64,000 nucleotides of DNA, taken from positions 7,791,485 to 7,855,484 of the forward strand of contig AP024096.1 of assembly GCA_015099395.1 (NCBI GenBank), in the 5' to 3' direction. Positions 19,046 to 28,062 of this stretch are shown piece after piece (position 1 is the first letter of the stretch; each line of letters opens with the position of its first letter). A model generated the notes under the pieces. It did no database searches and was not told where the DNA came from. It was given only the letters and a program-made list of their open reading frames with translations. Made by a program: the position numbers and the translations under genes. Source of the stretch: Ktedonobacteria bacterium brp13 (GTDB lineage Bacteria; Chloroflexota; Ktedonobacteria; Ktedonobacterales; Ktedonobacteraceae).

Positions 19046-19286
19046 GGCCAAACGAGGCTTCGTCCTGCTACCTCGCTGATAGGTAGTGGAAAGCTCTTTC
19101 GCCTGGATGATGCGCTTTGTCGTCTGGTCCGCGTTCGTAATCACGGGCCAGAAACGTTGACCTGGCTTCATGTGTTGGGCTTTGTAGTGCTCATGCTTTA
19201 TCAATTTGCTTTTCTTGTAGATTATAGCCCGTAAAGTTCATAGAATACTCTAACCTCGTTCAAGGATATATAGAACGATGATATAC

Positions 19287-19330
19287 AAACGATAAGCCGC
19301 TCAGAAAAAGCACTGAGCGGCTTATCGTTT
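19287..19330. terminator. Bidirectional terminator between lacZ and the oxidoreductase gene
   Basis: Perfect 18-bp stem (19287-19304 with 19313-19330), 8-nt A-rich loop, T-rich on the right and A-rich on the left, placed between two convergent genes. The rest of 19046-19286 shows nothing recognisable. Confidence 0.85.
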
Positions 19331-19369
19331 ATTATTTATAGGATTACACGTTTTCTGGATTGGATATAT

Positions 19370-20353
19370 TTATACCCATGCACCACTTTTCGCGCTGCTA
19401 AAGATAGCTTCGATAGCCTTCATATTCGCAATACCATCTTCAATGGGGGTTGGCACTTCGGTATTATCAAGCACAGCCTGAGAAAAAAGATCTCCTTGCA
19501 ACGTATACTGATTACTGACCTCAAAAGTGATTTCCTCAATCTTGCCATCGCGCTCAAGCCAGATACGGCATGGGCGATCAACGGGCGCGTTCGCAGGAAT
19601 CTCAATCTCTATCCGTCCTGTTGTGCCGAAAATATGAACACGCTGATAGGGCGATAACTGTGTCGAACAGGTGAACGTTGAAGTTCCATTCCCAAAGTCC
19701 AGAATACCGGACGCCAGACGATCTGTCTTGAGCTTCGGATCAAACTCCACAATACCCATGATACGCTTTGGTTCCGCATCAAAGATAAAGCGTGCAAACG
19801 AAATAGCGTAACAACCGATGTCCATCATCGTACCGCCGCCAACTTCCAGAATATTACGGATATTTGTTGGATCATCAAGATAATATGAAAAAAATGAATG
19901 AACCGTGCGTAGCTCTCCAACAGCCCCTTCTTTAACCAGTTGACGGGCTCTCTGCCACTGTGGATGCATACGGTACATAAATGCTTCCATCACCTTCAGA
20001 TGCGGATAGTGTTTCGCGGCATCCGCTAATTCCTGCGCTTCCGCAGCCGTCATTGAGAGTGGCTTCTCACAGAGCACATGCTTCCCCGCCTGTAATGCTT
20101 TGATTGACCACGGGATATGCAAGTGATTGGGCAATGGATTATAGATCGCGTCAATATTGGGGTCGTTCAACAATTCTTCATACGAACCATAGGCTGTAGG
20201 AATTTGAAGCTGCACGGCGACTGCCTGAGCTTTTTCCAACGAACGAGAAGCAATGGCAGTGATCTCGCTATATTGCCCTTCCTGCATAGCTGGTATCACC
20301 TTTTTTAAGGCAAGATCAGACGTACTCAAAATACCCCAGCGAACTTTGCTCAT
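19370..20353 (-). CDS. Gfo/Idh/MocA-family oxidoreductase
   Basis: NAD(P)-dependent sugar or cyclitol dehydrogenase family. An N-terminal Rossmann fold starts RWGILSTSDLA; NPLPNHLH and the family lysine motif CEKPLS follow near residues 80-100, and the C-terminal half (GGGTMMDIGCYAI) is the typical substrate sheet domain. The start MSKVRWG at 20353 follows GAAGGA with about 8-nt spacing; the ATG at 20362 overlaps that site and is less likely. About 327 residues. It faces lacZ, so a sugar-linked role is plausible, but the substrate cannot be read from sequence. Confidence 0.88.
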   Translation of the reverse strand: MSKVRWGILSTSDLALKKVIPAMQEGQYSEITAIASRSLEKAQAVAVQLQIPTAYGSYEELLNDPNIDAIYNPLPNHLHIPWSIKALQAGKHVLCEKPLSMTAAEAQELADAAKHYPHLKVMEAFMYRMHPQWQRARQLVKEGAVGELRTVHSFFSYYLDDPTNIRNILEVGGGTMMDIGCYAISFARFIFDAEPKRIMGIVEFDPKLKTDRLASGILDFGNGTSTFTCSTQLSPYQRVHIFGTTGRIEIEIPANAPVDRPCRIWLERDGKIEEITFEVSNQYTLQGDLFSQAVLDNTEVPTPIEDGIANMKAIEAIFSSAKSGAWV

Positions 20354-20844
20354 AATCTTCATCCTTCACTCATTGAACTAAAGACTCCGCCTGCTTCTCC
20401 TCCATAACGAAAGCACAATCGCTCCATCAATGAATGAGAGAGAAAGCAGTCGGGTCTTTGCACAAGATTATCCTTCACAGTTATTGTATAACAAGCTGTA
20501 ACCTGGTTATGCCAATTTCATCCAAGTGCCAACTATCATAGTGCATTGTGTCATGGGAAATCTTACCCAATAGTAAGATTCTGGTGCTTTTTTTCTTCAA
20601 ACGTTTTTTTCTACGACGGCAAACCTGATCTGGAGAGACGTTGTGGCCTTTAAGCCGTTTTGCACGAGAATCTTGAGACGAGCAAGTTCAGAGGGAAGCC
20701 CCTTTTTGCTCGACGCGGACGATCGAGTCGGAGAGATCTTGCGGGCGCTCTTTGAGCTTCAATCCATAGGCGGTCGCTCATCATCAGTCAGTGCACTCCT
20801 CGCTGCCAAGCAATACCCACGGATCGCTTCAGCCTCTTCATGGC

Positions 20845-20950
20845 TCTCCGTTCTTTAGGGGGATCTTGGCTGAAGAGTCATTGAATCAGAAATGCTCAAT
20901 GCCGATGGCAGCTTCAATGCTTCTTTTTGGTTCCCCCTGAAGGACGGAGA
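20845..20950. repeat. Inverted repeat in a gene-free stretch
   Basis: Arms 20845-20863 and 20932-20950 (TCTCCGTTCTTTAGGGGGA against the reverse of TCCCCCTGAAGGACGGAGA) match at 17 of 19 positions around 68 bp. It may be a small mobile-element relic or a structured transcript. No gene is supported in 20363-21074 apart from this repeat and the promoter of the VOC gene. Confidence 0.45.
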
Positions 20951-21074
20951 ACCGTGAAGTATCTCAATAATTTTCTTTTTCACCTCTGTTTATTTGTTGA
21001 GGTATTATTATATACTGATCACAGTGAAATGATTTTCTGTCATAACCCATGTTCTAATAGAGGAGGACGCCCAG

Positions 21075-21485
21075 ATGGATATTCGTAGCCTGAATCATGT
21101 TAGTCTCCTTGTCCGAGATGTAGAGCGCTCGCGCCAGTTTTATGGTCAGATACTTGGCATGGAAGAGATTCCACGACCTGCTACATTCAGTTTCCCTGGT
21201 GCCTGGTTCTGTAAAGATAGCGCGATCATCCATCTCGTAGGAGAAACTGAGCCAGGTCGTGTTGACCAGATCTATTCTGGTACGTATAACGCTGATGAAT
21301 TGTCGCGTGGATATGGAACGCATGTTGCTTTTGAAATCGTGGACCTTGAAGCGTCTCTGCATCATCTGCGCCTCCACAATGTCGAGATTGTCGGTGGACC
21401 AAGACCTCGTGGTGATGGTGTCATACAATTCTATATCTGTGATCCCGATGGATATATGCTAGAATTCTTTGCCTGGCAAGGATAA
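21075..21485 (+). CDS. VOC-family (glyoxalase/bleomycin-resistance fold) protein
   Basis: 136 residues, one complete vicinal-oxygen-chelate unit made of two beta-alpha-beta-beta-beta modules. Candidate metal ligands are His8 (SLNHVSLLV), His in AIIHLVGE, His in YGTHVAFEI and Glu near the end in GYMLEFFAW. The YICDPDGYMLEF ending is typical of the glyoxalase I/fosfomycin-resistance group. AGAGGAGG precedes the ATG. The reaction is unknown. Confidence 0.88.
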   Translation: MDIRSLNHVSLLVRDVERSRQFYGQILGMEEIPRPATFSFPGAWFCKDSAIIHLVGETEPGRVDQIYSGTYNADELSRGYGTHVAFEIVDLEASLHHLRLHNVEIVGGPRPRGDGVIQFYICDPDGYMLEFFAWQG

Positions 21486-21784
21486 GATCAACCTATTTTT
21501 GTCAGACTGATAGATGAAAATATGAATTACGCGCACTCCTCTGATGCCAGTAGTGAGAGACGATGCTAGGCATCATTCAGTGCGTGTAACGCAATTCGCT
21601 CCACCGGGCTTGTGGCTTGGTTATGATGGTACTATTGCCTCTTGACCTGCAACTTAAAAAATGATACACATGTTCTATAAAGGAAGCGACTTTTATTCCC
21701 ATGGCTCAAGTCAGAGGTTAAGGGGGTACGCCGCAACCAGATAACTGAATCAGATAGCATGAGGCGAGAGGAAGAAATACCCGG

Positions 21785-22801
21785 ATGGAGGCTCCAACCC
21801 AAACAGCATTGGTACTCGCCGCTCAGGCGGGTGATAGGACGGCTTTCGATATTCTGGCGGGACCATACCGGCATGAACTCCTCGTCCATTGCTATCGTAT
21901 GGTAGGCTCGGCCCATGATGCCGAAGATCTGGTGCAAGAGACACTGGTTCGGGCGTGGGAGAAAAGTGCGACATTTACCAGTCCGGGATCGTTCCGTGCC
22001 TGGTTGTATCGCATTGCTACCAATTTGTGCCTCAATGCGCTTACCAGAGTTCCCAGACGATCATTGCCGCCAAGCATGCACCCGCAGACCGATCCTACAC
22101 TTCCCTTGCCGCAACGGCTGCGGGAGCCGATCTGGCTGGAGCCTTTTCCTGATGATCTGCTCGCCGATGAGCAGATCGATCCTGAATACCATGCGCTTCA
22201 ACGTGAAGGCATCACCCTGGCATTTCTGGTGGCACTGCAGCACTTAACGCCAGCACAGCGAGCCATTCTGCTTTTGCGTGAGGTTCTGGATTGGCCGGCA
22301 CGTGAAGTTGCCGAGTGGTTAAATCTCTCCGTCCCAGCAGTCAACAGCGCCCTGCAGCGTGCACGACGTACTTTGCAGCAACGCCACATGTTCCCTGAAG
22401 CCCCTTTCGCGCTCGCATCCCCTCAGTTACAAACCCTGCTGGACCGCTATGTGAATCTCTGGGAGCAAGCGGACATTCCCGGACTTGTGGCGCTTCTCCG
22501 GGAGGACGCGTGGTTTACCATGCCACCGATTCCGGGTTGGTTCCAGGGAAGAGTAGCGATAGCTACATTCTTTCGGACGACCGTTTTCACTGTTCCGGGA
22601 ACATGGCGATTGTTTCCCACGTGTGCCAATGCCAGCCCGGCCTTTGGGTTGTACCAATGGCATGCTGAGGCGGGCGTATATCAGCTTTTTGGCTTGTTAG
22701 TCCTGGGTATTGTGGGCGAGCAGATCGCAAACACGGTCACGTTCCTGGAATTGTCCAGCCTCACGCCCTTTGCGCTACCGTCAAATCTTCCTTCCTTATG
22801 A
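21785..22801 (+). CDS. ECF sigma factor with C-terminal NTF2-like domain
   Basis: 338 residues. Region 2 (residues 15-80: AFDILAGPYRHELLVHCYRM, DAEDLVQETLVRAWE, FRAWLYRIATNLCLN) and region 4 (about 145-200: LTPAQRAILLLREVLDWPAR, then SVPAVNSALQRARRTL) are clear. Residues 215-330 form a SnoaL/NTF2-like domain (LLDRYVNLWEQADIPGLVAL), the layout of ECF groups in which this domain replaces a separate anti-sigma factor. No anti-sigma gene adjoins it, which agrees. Targets unknown. Confidence 0.9.
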   Translation: MEAPTQTALVLAAQAGDRTAFDILAGPYRHELLVHCYRMVGSAHDAEDLVQETLVRAWEKSATFTSPGSFRAWLYRIATNLCLNALTRVPRRSLPPSMHPQTDPTLPLPQRLREPIWLEPFPDDLLADEQIDPEYHALQREGITLAFLVALQHLTPAQRAILLLREVLDWPAREVAEWLNLSVPAVNSALQRARRTLQQRHMFPEAPFALASPQLQTLLDRYVNLWEQADIPGLVALLREDAWFTMPPIPGWFQGRVAIATFFRTTVFTVPGTWRLFPTCANASPAFGLYQWHAEAGVYQLFGLLVLGIVGEQIANTVTFLELSSLTPFALPSNLPSL

Positions 22802-22803
22802 AG

Positions 22804-22852
22804 AACTGCCGATCCTCCCCCCCACATACATAATGGGGGAGGATCGGCAGTT
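22804..22852. terminator. Strong hairpin between the sigma factor and flavodoxin genes
   Basis: Perfect 18-bp GC-rich stem (22804-22821 with 22835-22852) and a 13-nt loop, starting two bases after the sigma factor stop and placed between convergent genes. Confidence 0.85.
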
Positions 22853-22930
22853 TCAGGCAAATCTGCTCATGAAGCGCAGCTTGACTGATCGCCTGGTATA
22901 GTGCTGCCTATGGAAGTGGTGCTGACATTA

Positions 22931-23593
22931 TTACACCGCAGCACTCGAACGATTCAGCCCTTCTTCAGACGTTGGCTCTATGGTGACTCCTTCCTTTTTC
23001 GTCCAACGGATGGTGGCCTCGCTCACGCGCTGACCCAGGGCGTGACCAGCGGAGAGATCTGCCTCGTTAGGAAACAGGTCGGGTAATTCCCATGGATGTG
23101 CCGTTGCCATAACACCTATCCAACCACCGAGGCGATTGATACGTGCTGGCTGATAGATCCTGGGCTGTATCTCTTCAAAACTAGCCTCATTATGACCGAT
23201 CCAGAGCATACCGTGCTGCATTGCAAAGGTGACAAACGTGTGTAACGTGTGGAGCTTATCGCCGCTGGGATAGAACGAACAGGTGAATCCAGCCGCAAGC
23301 TTATTGGCCCAGGTACGGGCGTAAAAGTGGGCACTCGTTGCATCGAGAAAGCACTTCATCTGGCCGGATACATCGCCCATACTTGTGGGCGAACCGAAGA
23401 TGATGGCGGAACTCTCGTCCAATTGAGCCATGATCTCTGAGTTATCCCAGCGTCCTTTCACAATATCATCGCCAGTAATGGCGAGTCGGCGAACGTCGAT
23501 CCCAGTGACAGAAGCCGCGCCGTTCTCAACAGCCTCGGCGATTTTGGTGGTATGACCAGACAGTGAGTGGTAAACAATGGTGACAAGTGGCAT
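22931..23593 (-). CDS. Flavodoxin-family / WrbA-like NAD(P)H:quinone oxidoreductase
   Basis: FMN-binding protein of about 220 residues. The phosphate loop is YHSLSGHTTKIAEAV at the N-terminus; FGSPTSMGDVSGQMKCFLD is the second FMN-contact loop and close to WrbA. The start MPLVTIVYH at 23593 follows GAAGGA; the ATG at 23617 has no site. It could reduce quinones by two electrons or act as a flavin carrier. It lies about 150 bp after the YCII gene on the same strand, perhaps one transcript. Confidence 0.85.
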   Translation of the reverse strand: MPLVTIVYHSLSGHTTKIAEAVENGAASVTGIDVRRLAITGDDIVKGRWDNSEIMAQLDESSAIIFGSPTSMGDVSGQMKCFLDATSAHFYARTWANKLAAGFTCSFYPSGDKLHTLHTFVTFAMQHGMLWIGHNEASFEEIQPRIYQPARINRLGGWIGVMATAHPWELPDLFPNEADLSAGHALGQRVSEATIRWTKKEGVTIEPTSEEGLNRSSAAV

Positions 23594-23741
23594 AAAATTT
23601 CCTTCTTTTACAAACAACTATCGTGTATATGAAGAAAGCCCTCTGTGAGTTTCCAACGAAACGATGCACACACTTTTCACAAGTAGTTTGCGAAAGGTGC
23701 CGATCACGTTCCACTTATAGAACACCACTGTGGTCCCAAAC

Positions 23742-24095
23742 TCATCGCAGATTGATCAGACTCTCTTTTCTCCTCTCATCTCCTTGCACATCTTTCGCTG
23801 GCAGAATGCCTCGAGCAATCATCCAGGGATGGAGCTCAGAGATCAGTCGACCAGCCTGAACTGCCGGGTCAGCTTCTGACAGCGTCTGAGCTTCCACAAG
23901 CGAACCAACACGAAAGATACCGACTCCACGCAGATCTCCATTGTCGAGCAGTGGTCCATTGAGTATGAGCTTGCCTGCTTCGCGCAGTTTTTGACCATGT
24001 GCCAAATGCGCGGCTTGCAAGCGTTCAACCTCGGGCGTCTCCTCAGGTGTCCAGAGAGGCCCGCGTTTGAGCAGACGCAGATAATAGACTATCAT
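23742..24095 (-). CDS. YCII-related small protein
   Basis: 117 residues of the YCII/YciI fold: LRLLKRGPLWTPEETPEVER, then HLAHGQKLREAGKLILNGPL and ADPAVQAGRLISELHPWM. The family has a ferredoxin-like fold with a conserved His-Asp pair; known functions are few. The reading frame is open for about 25 codons upstream of the ATG at 24095 without another normal start codon, and those codons look protein-like, so the start is not certain. The last 15 residues after ILPAKD are variable. Confidence 0.75.
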   Translation of the reverse strand: MIVYYLRLLKRGPLWTPEETPEVERLQAAHLAHGQKLREAGKLILNGPLLDNGDLRGVGIFRVGSLVEAQTLSEADPAVQAGRLISELHPWMIARGILPAKDVQGDERRKESLINLR

Positions 24096-24291
24096 GTCTT
24101 GCGGAACCTCGAATTGCTCTGCCGTTTCATTGCCTTCTTGTTGGTCTATAGCCTCAAAAATTGTATTATCTTATTCAGTATTGTAATATATCATGTTATA
24201 TGATACAAAGATCGTAGTGTTTGAATAATGATATCGTCTTTCATTGACGAGCGCTGACGAACAGATCCACTACTATCTCGCTCGCAGTGCT

Positions 24292-26058
24292 TTATAGATC
24301 TAGAGTGACTTCACTTTGGGGTTGAGAGCAGCAGAGCAGTAGATTCCCATTCGCTGGTGCTTCAATCGGTTCCGGTTGATAACAAACTGTACCAGAAATC
24401 AGTCCACTTTCGCACGAATGACAGACCCCCGTTCTACACGACCATTTTACCGGGACATCACACGCTTCGGCAAGCTCAAGTAAGCTTTGCAATGCTGGAT
24501 TCCAGTGAACAGTCAGATCACTACGGGCGAACGAAACTAACGTCCCTGTGTCTTGAGCGTGCTCAGGCACGTGTGGCGGTCGCTGAGTTTTATTGACGAT
24601 ACCTGGTGTCATGGACGGACCCTGACCAAAAATCTCCGTGTATATGGAAGAAGGAGCGATGCCCAGGTCAATGAGGCCGCTCTTCAATGCTTGTAGGAAT
24701 GTGGGTGGTCCACACAGATAAAAGTTCGCCTCATGCGGCATGCTCATAGCCTGCAGAAGAGGTGCACTCAGGTGACCAATAGCATCAAAATCTATCCCTT
24801 GCCGATCCTGGGGTTCAGGTCGGCTGTAGCAGATGTAGCTATGGCTGTGAGGTAAAATTCCCAGGAGAATGCGAGCTTCCTGCGCAAAGGGGTGTTCGCG
24901 ACTGTTTCGTGCCCCGTAGAACCACCAAACTTCTCGTGACGTCATCTCAGTTGCAAGAGCATGGAGCATGGCTAAAACGGGGGTGGCTCCTACTCCTGCA
25001 CTCAAAAGCACGATTGGAAGATCATCTGATTTCCGGTACACAAAAGTTCCTCTTGGTGCGCTCACATCCAATACATCTCCTACCTGTATCCTGTTGTGCA
25101 CATAGGAACTGGCCCGACCATTGATCTCTTGCTTGATGCTCACTCGATAGATGTTGACATCGGGCTTGCCTGAAAGTGAGTAGTTACGTAAGAGTGGTGG
25201 CGTATCATTCTGTGGTTGCAAGCGTAGAATGACGAATTGACCAGGAAGAGCCATGGCGAGGGGACGTTCGTCCGCCGCAACAAGCACTAATGAAAGGACG
25301 CTCTGGCTTTCGCGCTCAATGCGGGCTACCTTCAAGGGGCGAAAACCTTGCCAGGCCGGTGATGAACTGACAGCCGGGGCCAACCCGGCGTTTCCACCTG
25401 CCACATTTCCAGAGTTTATCTGCTCTAACATGGCCTTGAAGGATGCATTCCAGCCGGGGCTGAGTGGCCGGATATTCAGTGCACGCTCAACCTGTTCACG
25501 CGGATGGTTACCCATATAGAGCAGTGCACTGATCTCGGCCACCGTCATGTGTTCGGGTCCATCAGCGACCTTGACAATGTCATCGCCTGCCTCAACGATG
25601 CCTTCTTGCAAGACACGGAAATAAAACCCAGGTCTCCTATGTGCGATAAGCAATGCAGGGATTGTGGGCTCGTTCATCCTGATGCCAACACGGAAGCAGG
25701 TGACACGCGGCTGTGTCACCTCAAAGAGAGCAGTGCCAATACGATACTGGTCACCGATGCAAACCTCCTCATCGGACAAGCCTGTAATGGTAAAATTCTC
25801 TCCAAATTGTCCCATTACGAAGTCATTTCGTCCCAGATACTGTTCCCAGTAGTGATATGAGTCAAGTTGATACACAAAGACCGCGCGTTGCTCGCCTCCA
25901 TGCCCGACCAGATCACCCTGCTGATCACCATCAACATTCAAGTGTCGCACCATTCTGCCGCCTTGAACGGGGTTTTTCCAGACGGCAGTGCGTACAGTTT
26001 CTCCATGCCATGAGATATCCTGTGGCAGTCCGACATTTACAGACAGTAACTGTGACAT
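24292..26058 (-). CDS. MOSC / ferredoxin reductase / [2Fe-2S] fusion protein
   Basis: 588-residue fusion. Residues 1-170: MOSC domain of the YiiM type with its conserved Cys in PRVTCFRVG; residues 170-215: YiiM C-terminal helical part. Residues 245-480: FAD/NAD(P) reductase domain with RNYSLSG for FAD and LSAGVGATPVLAML for NAD(P). The end is a plant-type ferredoxin domain with WSCRTGVCHSCESG (CxxxxCxxC) and a fourth Cys in LLLCCSQP. MOSC proteins carry sulfur or bind the molybdenum cofactor, so the likely task is electron supply to a molybdenum-dependent reduction. GCGAGGT precedes the ATG at 8 nt. No molybdenum enzyme is adjacent. Confidence 0.9.
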   Translation of the reverse strand: MSQLLSVNVGLPQDISWHGETVRTAVWKNPVQGGRMVRHLNVDGDQQGDLVGHGGEQRAVFVYQLDSYHYWEQYLGRNDFVMGQFGENFTITGLSDEEVCIGDQYRIGTALFEVTQPRVTCFRVGIRMNEPTIPALLIAHRRPGFYFRVLQEGIVEAGDDIVKVADGPEHMTVAEISALLYMGNHPREQVERALNIRPLSPGWNASFKAMLEQINSGNVAGGNAGLAPAVSSSPAWQGFRPLKVARIERESQSVLSLVLVAADERPLAMALPGQFVILRLQPQNDTPPLLRNYSLSGKPDVNIYRVSIKQEINGRASSYVHNRIQVGDVLDVSAPRGTFVYRKSDDLPIVLLSAGVGATPVLAMLHALATEMTSREVWWFYGARNSREHPFAQEARILLGILPHSHSYICYSRPEPQDRQGIDFDAIGHLSAPLLQAMSMPHEANFYLCGPPTFLQALKSGLIDLGIAPSSIYTEIFGQGPSMTPGIVNKTQRPPHVPEHAQDTGTLVSFARSDLTVHWNPALQSLLELAEACDVPVKWSCRTGVCHSCESGLISGTVCYQPEPIEAPANGNLLLCCSQPQSEVTLDL

Positions 26059-26301
26059 TCTGATGACCTCGCTTGTCTTCTATAAAGCCCCCTGGACAGT
26101 GGATACGAGAACTTCCTCCTCAGAGTAGTGCATAAATGGTGAAATCCTTTTTGCTATGATCCTGATTATGACCATTGAGAACTTCTTATAGTAGCACGTT
26201 TTAATGGAATGATTGTTACTATAGAGGATATCGATAATGATAATAATAGTATTGATTAAGATGCCTTTCCCCTGGTTGTAGTTTGCATAGCATGGCTTGT
26301 T

Positions 26302-27282
26302 TCAGATACGTAGCACGATTTTTCCTGTGCTTTCTCTGCTCTCTATGAGCCTGTGAGCCTCCGCTGCCTGTTCTAGCGGCAGTGTACTGGTGATATCAAT
26401 GTGTAATTCTCCATTGACAAGAAGCTCGAATGCCTTATGCGCCGTGTTAGCAAGGATGTGGGGGGCCGATCTACTCAGCGAACGGAGGCTATACCCCATA
26501 ACAGCTCTATTGTTGCTGAGCAGATCGTTGGGCGATACAGGTACCGCAGGCTGGCCGCTTGCATTGCCGAAAATGATCAGTCGCCCAAACGGTGCAAGAA
26601 TAGAGAGACTCTGGCTACGGGTGGGCTCACCGGCCGGGTCGAGCACGATATCAATGCCTCTTCCTGCGGTTGCCTCTTGAATGGCCTGCACAAAATCCTC
26701 GCGTCGTACGACCTGATCGTAACCAAAGGAGAGAGCGTAAGGAACTTTATCCAGACTGCCAACGCTTCCTATGATCAGTCTGGCTTTGAGATGTCTGGCT
26801 ATCTGGACTGCGGTCGTCCCAATACCGCCAGCGGCTCCATGAATGAGTACAGATTCTCCTGGTCGTACGCGAGCAACATCTGTCAGCAGATTATAAGAAG
26901 TTAGTACGACTGCTGGGAAGCATGCTGCTATCGCCAGGTCGATATCACTGCTCGACTGATCCAGAGGAAAGGTAAGAACAGAGTTGGCCAATGCAAACTC
27001 GGCATATCCGCCCTCGATAGTTAATGCGGCGACTGGTTGACCCACACGCAGTCCCTCGACTCCTGCTCCAATAGCACGAACGTACCCTGATACCTCATGA
27101 CCAGGCACAAATGGCAAGGTATCAACATTATAGCCGCTCTTGCGTGCCATACTGTCCGCATAGTTGACGCCCGCATACGCGACGTGAATGAGTACTTGCC
27201 CTGTTCCTGGCTCTGGAATTGGAAGTTCACGTGTTTCTAACACATCAGGATTTCCAAATCGAGGAATAACAACTGTCCGCAT
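26302..27282 (-). CDS. NADPH:quinone oxidoreductase-like MDR protein
   Basis: Zinc-less medium-chain dehydrogenase/reductase of about 326 residues. The N-terminal GroES-like domain has HVAYAGVNYAD and VPGHEVSGYV; the nucleotide fold has ESVLIHGAAGGIGTTAVQIA. It lacks the Cys/His set of zinc alcohol dehydrogenases, as in quinone or enoyl reductases. AAGGAG lies 7 nt before the ATG at 27282, so the ATG at 27300 is rejected. It starts 23 bp after the MerR gene and is likely its target in one operon. Confidence 0.88.
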   Translation of the reverse strand: MRTVVIPRFGNPDVLETRELPIPEPGTGQVLIHVAYAGVNYADSMARKSGYNVDTLPFVPGHEVSGYVRAIGAGVEGLRVGQPVAALTIEGGYAEFALANSVLTFPLDQSSSDIDLAIAACFPAVVLTSYNLLTDVARVRPGESVLIHGAAGGIGTTAVQIARHLKARLIIGSVGSLDKVPYALSFGYDQVVRREDFVQAIQEATAGRGIDIVLDPAGEPTRSQSLSILAPFGRLIIFGNASGQPAVPVSPNDLLSNNRAVMGYSLRSLSRSAPHILANTAHKAFELLVNGELHIDITSTLPLEQAAEAHRLIESRESTGKIVLRI

Positions 27283-27305
27283 AGGTTTTCTCCTTATCAA
27301 TCGTT

Positions 27306-27716
27306 TTAGAGTATTTCAGTGTTGTTCCTTTGCCTGTCTTCCAGACATTGTTCATAAAATTGTATTTTCTGTGCTACGACATCAAACAAGTAATCGAGAT
27401 GGCGACGTTGCTCATCAAGGCGTTGCTCGTGTTGACGCAGAATAGTGATACGCTTCTCCACTGACGGTCTGGGGAAATCTCCTCGCTGAAGCCATTCGAG
27501 AATACAACCATCCTCGGTGAATTCGGCGATCTCTTCCAACGACATTCCCGTCTTCTTGAGTTCAATGAGGAACAAAAGAAAATTGACATCCGCCTCAGAA
27601 AATTGTCTGGCTCCATTCTCGGCTCTCTGAATATGAGGCAACACTCCGCTTTTTTCATAGAAGCGGATAGTGTATGCGGAGATGCCAGTCTTCACAGCTA
27701 CTTCTTGAATGGTCAT
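27306..27716 (-). CDS. MerR-family regulator
   Basis: 136 residues. The winged helix spans MTIQEVAVKTGISAYTIRFY and EKSGVLPHIQR, with a long dimer helix near the end (HEQRLDEQRRHLDYLFDVV). Only two Cys (in GCILEW and YEQCLED), so metal sensing in the classic way is not obvious; an aldehyde or other electrophile sensor of the NmlR/AdhR sort is possible. The start MTIQ at 27716 is forced by the promoter: the ATG at 27764 lies upstream of the -10 element. An AAGGAG site is 12 nt before the ATG. Confidence 0.9.
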   Translation of the reverse strand: MTIQEVAVKTGISAYTIRFYEKSGVLPHIQRAENGARQFSEADVNFLLFLIELKKTGMSLEEIAEFTEDGCILEWLQRGDFPRPSVEKRITILRQHEQRLDEQRRHLDYLFDVVAQKIQFYEQCLEDRQRNNTEIL

Positions 27717-27752
27717 CGCTCGTTTTGTCTCCTTCTTCCCGAATATGTGAAA

Positions 27753-27793
27753 AGCATACACCATAGAGTTAGCTCTAAGTCAAGAGCTAACTC
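27753..27793 (-). promoter_or_regulatory. MerR-type promoter with 19-bp spacer and operator dyad
   Basis: Leftward -35 TTGACT (27778-27783), a 19-bp spacer and -10 TATGCT (27753-27758). The over-long spacer is the hallmark of promoters twisted into action by MerR proteins. The spacer holds the dyad TAGAG-CTAA-CTCTA, and a wider perfect 10-bp dyad (27766-27775 with 27784-27793) overlaps the -35. It drives the merR-oxidoreductase operon. Confidence 0.8.
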
Positions 27794-28062
27794 CTGTCTG
27801 GCAGTCATAATGGAGGTAGGGAGGTAGAGTTCTATCCAGGTAGCTAGATGATGGTATCAAAGTAGCTCAACGGACGTGTTGTAATTTTCAAGAAGTCTGT
27901 GGTATCTGATGTGAGGGCATAAAATGTTGGGACCGGTGGAAAATAAAGAATGTTGCGAATGTGAAAACAGAAAATAGAACGGCATATCAAGATAGTCTAC
28001 TGCTCCCTGGTTTTGATGCAATCGGCGACCTGCAGTTTTTCCAAATACAATAGTGTATCAGA

